Below are positions 7,580 to 11,821 of a stretch of DNA of 11,821 nt, one piece after another (the first letter of the stretch is position 1; each line of letters starts with the position of its first letter). This DNA is from Planctomycetaceae bacterium (GTDB lineage Bacteria; Planctomycetota; Planctomycetia; Pirellulales; Pirellulaceae): contig JABHUV010000271.1 of assembly GCA_018658605.1 (NCBI GenBank), positions 1-11,821 of the forward strand, read 5' to 3'. The position numbers and the translations under genes were made by a program. The notes beneath the pieces are model-generated. The model was given only the letters and a program-made list of their open reading frames with translations. It ran no database searches and was not told the origin of the DNA.

Positions 7580-8071
7580 CTATTCAATTCCATCTAACAA
7601 GTCATTGAATTGACTATCAAGCGGATTCGCATCTGGGTCCGCGGTTTTCGTTTCACCAATTTGAAGCTTGTCCAACAGTTCTTCACCCTGAGCTGTTGGC
7701 GTTTGTGAAGAGCCTGTTTGGTCTTCAGTGCCAGCATTAGAATTTGATCCTTGTGTACCCGCATTTTCTGACGTGGGCGTGATTCCTTGTTGTGTAACCA
7801 CTTCATCCTCGTCAAGAAAAAACGGGATCAGTGTAAATACAAATAACACCACTAGAAAACCGATTGTGGAAATCACCAGTCCCCGAATTAACCCGTTGTT
7901 CGAGGCAATCTCTATCGCTTCCTGAGGTTTCCGACCCTTTAAACTACGCATAAATTCACGCAATTCGGTAATCGACGCGACCCCGTTGTGCCTAACACTA
8001 CGAATATCCGCTGCAATTCCACCGATACCTTCTCTTTGGTTTTCTGCTTTATTCTGTTCAGAACTATTCAT
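7580..8071 (-). CDS. Bitopic membrane protein of unknown function within the ExbBD operon
   Basis: A 163-residue protein I cannot assign to a named family. Residues 1-60 are polar and probably cytoplasmic, with a compact helical segment VASITELREFMRSLKGRKPQEAIEIASNNGL. One membrane helix spans ~64-86 (LVISTIGFLVVLFVFTLIPFFL). The rest is acidic or Thr/Gly/Ser/Asn-rich low complexity, probably periplasmic, and ends in a short amphipathic Leu/Asp segment. The topology (cytoplasmic helix, one TM, disordered periplasmic arm) would suit a linker such as TolA or TonB, but no TonB C-terminal domain, Pro-rich rod or energising SHLS-type helix is seen, so this is only analogy. The ATG follows the ExbD stop by 3 nt with AAGGGAA as ribosome site, which indicates tight coupling. 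Confidence 0.75.
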   Translation of the reverse strand: MNSSEQNKAENQREGIGGIAADIRSVRHNGVASITELREFMRSLKGRKPQEAIEIASNNGLIRGLVISTIGFLVVLFVFTLIPFFLDEDEVVTQQGITPTSENAGTQGSNSNAGTEDQTGSSQTPTAQGEELLDKLQIGETKTADPDANPLDSQFNDLLDGIE

Positions 8072-8074
8072 AGT

Positions 8075-8479
8075 CTATTCCCTTTTTTGCTCCAACACGT
8101 GGACAAGATCCCCACCAACTTCACTAATCGCAGCTATTGCCGGTTCAAAATACATAGCCTGCGCATCCTTATGCACTTTAAAAAACACTTGTCGGTCACC
8201 GGCAGCGGCATTGCCCAACAGTGATTCTACTTCGCCGGCAATTTGTGTTTCGCCGACTTGTTGTCCGTTAACATAGTATTTGTTATCGCTGTCAATCAGC
8301 ACGGATACTCTGGCTGCACCAGATGCCGTAATTTCAACGGCCGAAGCGGGTTGCCAATGCAAATGACTGTCATCCTCCGCGCGTGCTAAGATCACAAAAA
8401 AGATCAACAGGTTGAAGGCAATATCCCCCATGGCCATACTTGGAACGTCCGCTTTGGAAGCGCGGCGACTTATTTTCAT
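8075..8479 (-). CDS. exbD: ExbD/TolR-family proton-channel subunit (second copy)
   Basis: A 134-residue inner-membrane protein with a short basic cytoplasmic N-terminus, one membrane helix from about 20 to 34, and a periplasmic domain of about 95 residues. The helix begins MGDIAFNLLIFFVI, placing Asp19 at the position of the proton-carrying Asp25 of E. coli ExbD. The periplasmic part (VSVLIDSDNKYYVNGQQVG, then the AAAGDRQVFFKVHKDAQAMYFEPAIAAI type of pattern) has the strand-helix order of the ExbD/TolR domain. With ExbB it would form a pmf-driven motor. It has the strongest Shine-Dalgarno in the operon (GGGAGGAG at 8494-8487) and is 18 nt from the first ExbD gene. The two ExbDs differ strongly outside the TM, which points to heteromeric assembly or separate periplasmic partners. 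Confidence 0.85.
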   Translation of the reverse strand: MKISRRASKADVPSMAMGDIAFNLLIFFVILARAEDDSHLHWQPASAVEITASGAARVSVLIDSDNKYYVNGQQVGETQIAGEVESLLGNAAAGDRQVFFKVHKDAQAMYFEPAIAAISEVGGDLVHVLEQKRE

Positions 8480-8486
8480 AGCAACA

Positions 8487-8494
8487 CTCCTCCC
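8487..8494 (-). promoter_or_regulatory. Strong ribosome binding site of the second exbD
   Basis: GGGAGGAG on the minus strand, seven bases before the ATG at 8479. It is stronger than the sites of its neighbours and may raise the amount of this subunit relative to the first ExbD. Confidence 0.7.
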
Positions 8495-8497
8495 AAG

Positions 8498-8926
8498 TTA
8501 TGAATTTGGCACAACCATTTGTTGTACCTCTTCAGTTTGAATTGTGACGATTCCACCGGCGCGTTCAATCATCTCAGTAACAATGACCCAATGGCTATAC
8601 GGCGTATCCGGTTTGCTCTGCACAATCACCACGCGATCTTCTTGACGCACTTTTCCTTTTAACGATCGGCCTAAAGCGATTGCGAAATCATCTTGACTAA
8701 GAATCGCTCCGTTGAGCATGACTGCATTACGCGTCAACTGCACTTGGATGTTTTCTGTTTGCTCCTCAGATTCCTGATCACTACGAGGCAGCGACTGCTC
8801 GCGCCCGCTATCAGGCTGTACCGACGCACAAACTAAAAAGAAAACAATCAGATTAAAAGCGATATCTCCCGTCGCACTCGCAGGAGGTTCAACCATAGGG
8901 CTCAATCGCAATCGTTTTTTCCTCAC
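8498..8926 (-). CDS. exbD: ExbD/TolR-family proton-channel subunit (first copy)
   Basis: A 142-residue protein with a basic N-terminus (RKKRLRL), a single membrane helix at about 20-37 starting TGDIAFNLIVFFLV, and a periplasmic domain. Asp21 matches the essential membrane Asp of ExbD/TolR. The polar stretch after the helix (residues ~38-60, rich in Ser/Gln/Glu) is followed by a folded region (IQVQLTRNAVMLNGAILSQDD, then DRVVIVQSKPDTPYSHWVIV) typical of the family's C-terminal domain. The GTG start overlaps the exbB stop as GTGA, with a GAGGGAAG site a few bases upstream inside exbB, so the two are translationally coupled. It should sit in the pore of the ExbB oligomer. Confidence 0.87.
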   Translation of the reverse strand: MRKKRLRLSPMVEPPASATGDIAFNLIVFFLVCASVQPDSGREQSLPRSDQESEEQTENIQVQLTRNAVMLNGAILSQDDFAIALGRSLKGKVRQEDRVVIVQSKPDTPYSHWVIVTEMIERAGGIVTIQTEEVQQMVVPNS

Positions 8927-9987
8927 GATTCACTTCCCTCCGCGGATTCATCCTCGAGTCCGGCAGTAGCCAGTTGGATTGTCACATTCTCAATAAGCTC
9001 AGTAGCCGATTGTTCAACTTGCAACACAAATTGATTGATAACGCTTGTGAAATAGTTAAATCCGACAAACGCTGGAATTCCCACAATCAAACCGAAACAT
9101 GTTGTTAACAACGACACTTGAATCCCCGCAGCAGCAGCTTCGACGATATTTGTTTCGCCCATTTGATCCACAATATTCTGAAAAGCAACAATCATACCTT
9201 GGACTGTTCCTAAGAACCCTAGCATCGGCGCGGCGCTTGACACGGTCGCCAGCACAGGCAAGTGTCGCTCTAAACCGGCGACAATATGCACACTGTAGTC
9301 ATCCATCGCTTTGACGACTTGTTCTTCCGTTCTGGCAGCATCGTAATTCAACTTTCGCAAGACATAATACTTCCTCAATCCCGCTGACAAAACCGCAGGC
9401 ACTGGACCCGCCTGCTGGTCGCATAACTCCAACGCCTCGGAAACATTGTCCTCAAACAATAACTGCTGCACTTGCGCCCGCACATCGTCGTCGTCCACGT
9501 TAAGCATTTTGAGACTACGGTATCGTTCAATGATGACACCTACCGCCAAGATTCCCATAATCAAAATGGGCCACATAAACAGACCACCATTGAGTAATAA
9601 CCCTAAAGCCCCCGCGTTCTTAAATTTTTCCCAACTCGAACCACTCACGGTTTTACTTGTCTCATCTATGGCATTCCCAGCCTCTTCATCTGAATTCTCG
9701 GGACCACCGGCGTCGCTACTCGTTGAGTCACTACTATCATCACCTGCGGAGTTATCTAGAGCTTCGTCATCCACAACCGTGGTAGCGGCGTCTGTTACTG
9801 ATTGTTCTGCGGTGGAATCATTCGTCGCGTTTTGCTGAGCTGAATCCGATTTAATATCACCAAGAATATCATCTTGAGCCACTGCTGGGCTAGCCAGCAT
9901 TACACACGATAAAATGGCTAAGCTTAAAGTTAGGGCAGTGTTACCTATAATTGTAAACTGGTTTAATCGATTCAATCGACGAATCAT
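8923..9987 (-). CDS. exbB: MotA/TolQ/ExbB-family proton channel with signal peptide and acidic extension
   Basis: A 354-residue channel subunit. Residues 1-37 are a signal peptide (core ALTLSLAILSCVMLA, cleavage after AVA). Residues 38-120 are a low-complexity Asp/Ser/Thr/Glu linker that would be periplasmic. The channel domain has TM1 at ~134-153, a cytoplasmic region with SEALELCDQQAGPVPAVLSAG, TM2 at 245-268 containing the family signature AAPMLGFLGTVQGMI, and TM3 at 289-311 (SLLTTCFGLIVGIPAFVGFN). It uses the proton gradient to rotate or move around ExbD. The E. coli ExbB Glu176 position appears to hold Val291 by motif alignment, while the TM3 Thr-Thr is retained. It has an ATG start and lies 35-40 nt after the large TPR gene. 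The long N-terminal extension resembles signal-peptide-bearing ExbB variants rather than TolQ. Confidence 0.92.
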   Translation of the reverse strand: MIRRLNRLNQFTIIGNTALTLSLAILSCVMLASPAVAQDDILGDIKSDSAQQNATNDSTAEQSVTDAATTVVDDEALDNSAGDDSSDSTSSDAGGPENSDEEAGNAIDETSKTVSGSSWEKFKNAGALGLLLNGGLFMWPILIMGILAVGVIIERYRSLKMLNVDDDDVRAQVQQLLFEDNVSEALELCDQQAGPVPAVLSAGLRKYYVLRKLNYDAARTEEQVVKAMDDYSVHIVAGLERHLPVLATVSSAAPMLGFLGTVQGMIVAFQNIVDQMGETNIVEAAAAGIQVSLLTTCFGLIVGIPAFVGFNYFTSVINQFVLQVEQSATELIENVTIQLATAGLEDESAEGSES

Positions 9988-10027
9988 AATCTCGTACTTT
10001 CTGCAATTTCAATTCGAGGGTTATTTC

Positions 10028-11821
10028 TTAGTTGTCGTTGTCAATGCTGTTCGCTTCCGCTTCAAACTGATTTAGCATCTCCGGTAACGCTAAACGGCCT
10101 CTAGCAAACTTCGCTGCTTCACTCGCAGGGAAATCCCACCGGCAACGGTTGTAACGCCGGAAAGCAAGTTGATTATTTTTGGCCATGCGGTAACTTTCAC
10201 CACTCCAGAACAAGCCATCTGCACCTAAAGTGTCATCCGGAAACAGCTTCGTGAACTGGTCAAAAGATTCAGCGGCTCGTGTAAACTCTTCGTTTTTATA
10301 ATATGCTTGACCAACACGAAAAGCCATTCGCTGGGCATGCTCGTGAGCTTCAAATTTTTCCAAGAACTTTTCACCGACTTGAGCGGCAATCACGTAATTT
10401 TCAGCTTTATAGAAATGATCCGAAATGCGAATCATCACACTGGCAATCAAAGGGCTCTTAGGAAACGTTGCTGCCAATGTGACATAGGCTTCGAGTGCTT
10501 CATCGAAGTCTCCTGCTTCTTCAAAGCATTGAGCCATTTTGAATTGCGCGTCTGGAGCGAGTGTATGATCAGCGTATTGCTGAAGTATCACTTCGTACGA
10601 CGCAATGGCTTGACTCCATTGCCCTAATTCTTGAGAAAACTGTCCTAGTAGGTAGCTTATCCTCGGAACGTATTTAGGATCGGGATAATCCTCCATCACT
10701 TCCTGTAATATCCGGCGACCGGATTTCAGATCTACCAATTGTTCCTCATCGCGGCCAATTTCTTTATGGCTTTTGAACAGCTCAAAATAGCTTTCAGCGA
10801 TACGAAACTTGGTTTCAACAGCCAATTCTTCATCATTAAAAGCCTTGGAAAACGCTGCCACTAAACCATTTGTGCCAACCACCACGGGAATTTCTGTAGT
10901 TAGTGCCAGCGGATCAACCGAGTCGGCAGACCGTTGATCGCTGTAGGTAACACTAATCACATCCCCAAAATAAGTTTCAATAATGGGATCGTCCGTTTTC
11001 AAGTTGTCGGCCACCGGGTTCTCATTCGCTGCTAGCATAAAAGCACCGGTAAAATCACCGCTATGCACAGTCGTTTCAATCAGTCGAATTGTTTCCTGTT
11101 CACCAATCTTTGTCGTTAACGTGACTTCAACGGAGTCACGTTGGTCACTCACATCTTGATCCGCATCAAACACACGTAAAAATAGTTTCTCACCAACATG
11201 CAGCTGTTCAACAGATTCTTCGTATTCTCGATCAGTCACCGTCAATTCTCCAGTGACTACAAGCCGCGCAGTGTGTGAACGAATCGTTTCTTCGTCGGCC
11301 GGAGTAATTTCATCTTTATATCGCAGATTGATGGTATCCGTGCCAGAAACGTTTAAGACCATTGCCACCAATCCTGGTAATAACTCTTGTTCCTCTTTAC
11401 CGTCATGAACCCGTCCAATCAATCCGCGTGGCATTTCGGCGGTGAGCGGGATGACCGAGGGAGTCTCTTTGCTACCAAGCTGCATGATAACTTGCCCAAC
11501 AAAACGCCCCGCCAATAATGCTTCATTATCGGTTGCACTACGCGGCAAATCGGAATGTGCATTGCTAATAACGCATTCAACAACGACCGCAGATCCACCA
11601 GTGGTTACCAAAACGACATTCACAACGCTGCCCGAGTCCTTGGCACGGTCTGGATCAAAAACCTCCACGAGTAATGGAACGGCAAAGGCCACGGCAGCTG
11701 TTTCTAGCTGACTCGTTTCAGGGGCATCAGCAGTTTCATCAACAGTTTCAGGGGCATCAACAGTTTCAGGGGCATCAACAGTTTCAGGGGCATCAACAGT
11801 TTCAGGGGCATCAACAGTTTC
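10028..11821 (-). CDS. Large secreted beta-repeat and TPR protein, N-terminus outside the window
   Basis: The frame is open to the window edge, so 597 C-terminal residues are visible; the GTG at 11692 is an internal Val. Order: ETVDAP tandem repeats (visible residues 1-36), two related beta-rich units, then TPRs. Unit A begins LLVEVFDPDRAKDSGSVV and unit B LFLRVFDADQDVSDQRDSVE; in both, strands lead to a Thr/Gly turn, a 'SG.F.G' or 'AGRFVGQ' motif and a strand with a Tyr (LRYKDE or VTYSDQ). This suggests repeated Ig-like beta-sandwich domains, with more copies probably upstream. Residues ~320-580 are TPR-like (SQAIASYEVILQQYADH, FDEALEAYVTLAATFPKSP, FTRAAESFDQFTKLFPDD), resembling YbgF/CpoB and BamD repeats. 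It is probably periplasmic or outer-membrane-associated. It is the gene before exbB, 40 nt away. Function beyond scaffolding is not known. Confidence 0.8.
   Translation of the reverse strand, partial: ETVDAPETVDAPETVDAPETVDAPETVDETADAPETSQLETAAVAFAVPLLVEVFDPDRAKDSGSVVNVVLVTTGGSAVVVECVISNAHSDLPRSATDNEALLAGRFVGQVIMQLGSKETPSVIPLTAEMPRGLIGRVHDGKEEQELLPGLVAMVLNVSGTDTINLRYKDEITPADEETIRSHTARLVVTGELTVTDREYEESVEQLHVGEKLFLRVFDADQDVSDQRDSVEVTLTTKIGEQETIRLIETTVHSGDFTGAFMLAANENPVADNLKTDDPIIETYFGDVISVTYSDQRSADSVDPLALTTEIPVVVGTNGLVAAFSKAFNDEELAVETKFRIAESYFELFKSHKEIGRDEEQLVDLKSGRRILQEVMEDYPDPKYVPRISYLLGQFSQELGQWSQAIASYEVILQQYADHTLAPDAQFKMAQCFEEAGDFDEALEAYVTLAATFPKSPLIASVMIRISDHFYKAENYVIAAQVGEKFLEKFEAHEHAQRMAFRVGQAYYKNEEFTRAAESFDQFTKLFPDDTLGADGLFWSGESYRMAKNNQLAFRRYNRCRWDFPASEAAKFARGRLALPEMLNQFEAEANSIDNDN
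11720..11821 (-). repeat. 18-bp in-frame tandem repeat coding ETVDAP
   Basis: Four identical copies of GAAACTGTTGATGCCCCT run from 11821 to 11750 on the minus strand, then a 12-bp partial copy (11749-11738) and a full copy with one change (11737-11720, V to A). Each unit is six codons, so copy number can change without a frameshift. The array reaches the window edge and may continue. It encodes an acidic, Pro-containing linker in a secreted protein. Confidence 0.95.

Noticed and set aside
9446..9838. Plus-strand open frame of 130 codons opposite exbB
   Set aside because: It is a shadow of the Ser/Asp-rich linker and TM1 coding region, with no start signal.
11720..11821. Short direct repeats that might be read as a CRISPR array
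   Set aside because: Units are contiguous with no spacers, are 18 bp long and are in frame with the coding sequence.
1..11821. Mobile elements, tRNA/rRNA genes, attachment sites
   Set aside because: No transposase or integrase pattern, terminal inverted repeats, cloverleaf or rRNA-like stretch was seen on either strand.

Overview
The window looks like chromosomal DNA from a planctomycete, probably of the Pirellulales type. The main reason is the minus-strand cluster: an ExbB/TolQ channel with a signal peptide and an acidic periplasmic extension, two ExbD/TolR proteins, a small one-TM protein, a multi-TM protein ending in a DUF4159-like domain, and large secreted TPR proteins. This gene set is familiar from planctomycete genomes. 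The moderate base composition, mixed ATG/GTG/TTG starts and irregular Shine-Dalgarno use also fit. Genus cannot be read from the sequence.

Layout, plus strand (1-4377): the 3' end of a dihydrodipicolinate synthase/N-acetylneuraminate lyase-family gene; a 269-bp gap with a candidate promoter and an overlapping inverted repeat; a response regulator with its DNA-binding helix-turn-helix in front of the receiver domain; a strong intrinsic terminator; a soluble histidine kinase; and mnmG (gidA), a tRNA wobble-uridine modification enzyme. The terminator stem covers the most upstream possible kinase start, so the real start is most likely the ATG at 1285.

Layout, minus strand (11821 down to 4431): a seven-gene, tightly packed and partly overlapping run converging on mnmG. 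In transcription order it encodes a large secreted beta-repeat/TPR protein (N-terminus outside the window, with an 18-bp tandem repeat coding ETVDAP at the window edge), ExbB, ExbD, ExbD, a bitopic membrane protein, a membrane-anchored DUF4159 protein and a second secreted TPR protein. Gaps are 40 nt or less, and two junctions overlap with stop and start sharing bases.

Working model (inference): ExbB and the two ExbDs form a proton-driven inner-membrane motor of the Tol/Exb/Mot class. The two TPR proteins, the bitopic protein and the DUF4159 protein are dedicated periplasmic or envelope partners, comparable in logic to Tol-Pal with its TPR partner CpoB/YbgF. No TonB, TolA, TolB or Pal gene is visible, so the output of the motor is unknown. 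This cluster is the best candidate here for an undercharacterised system.
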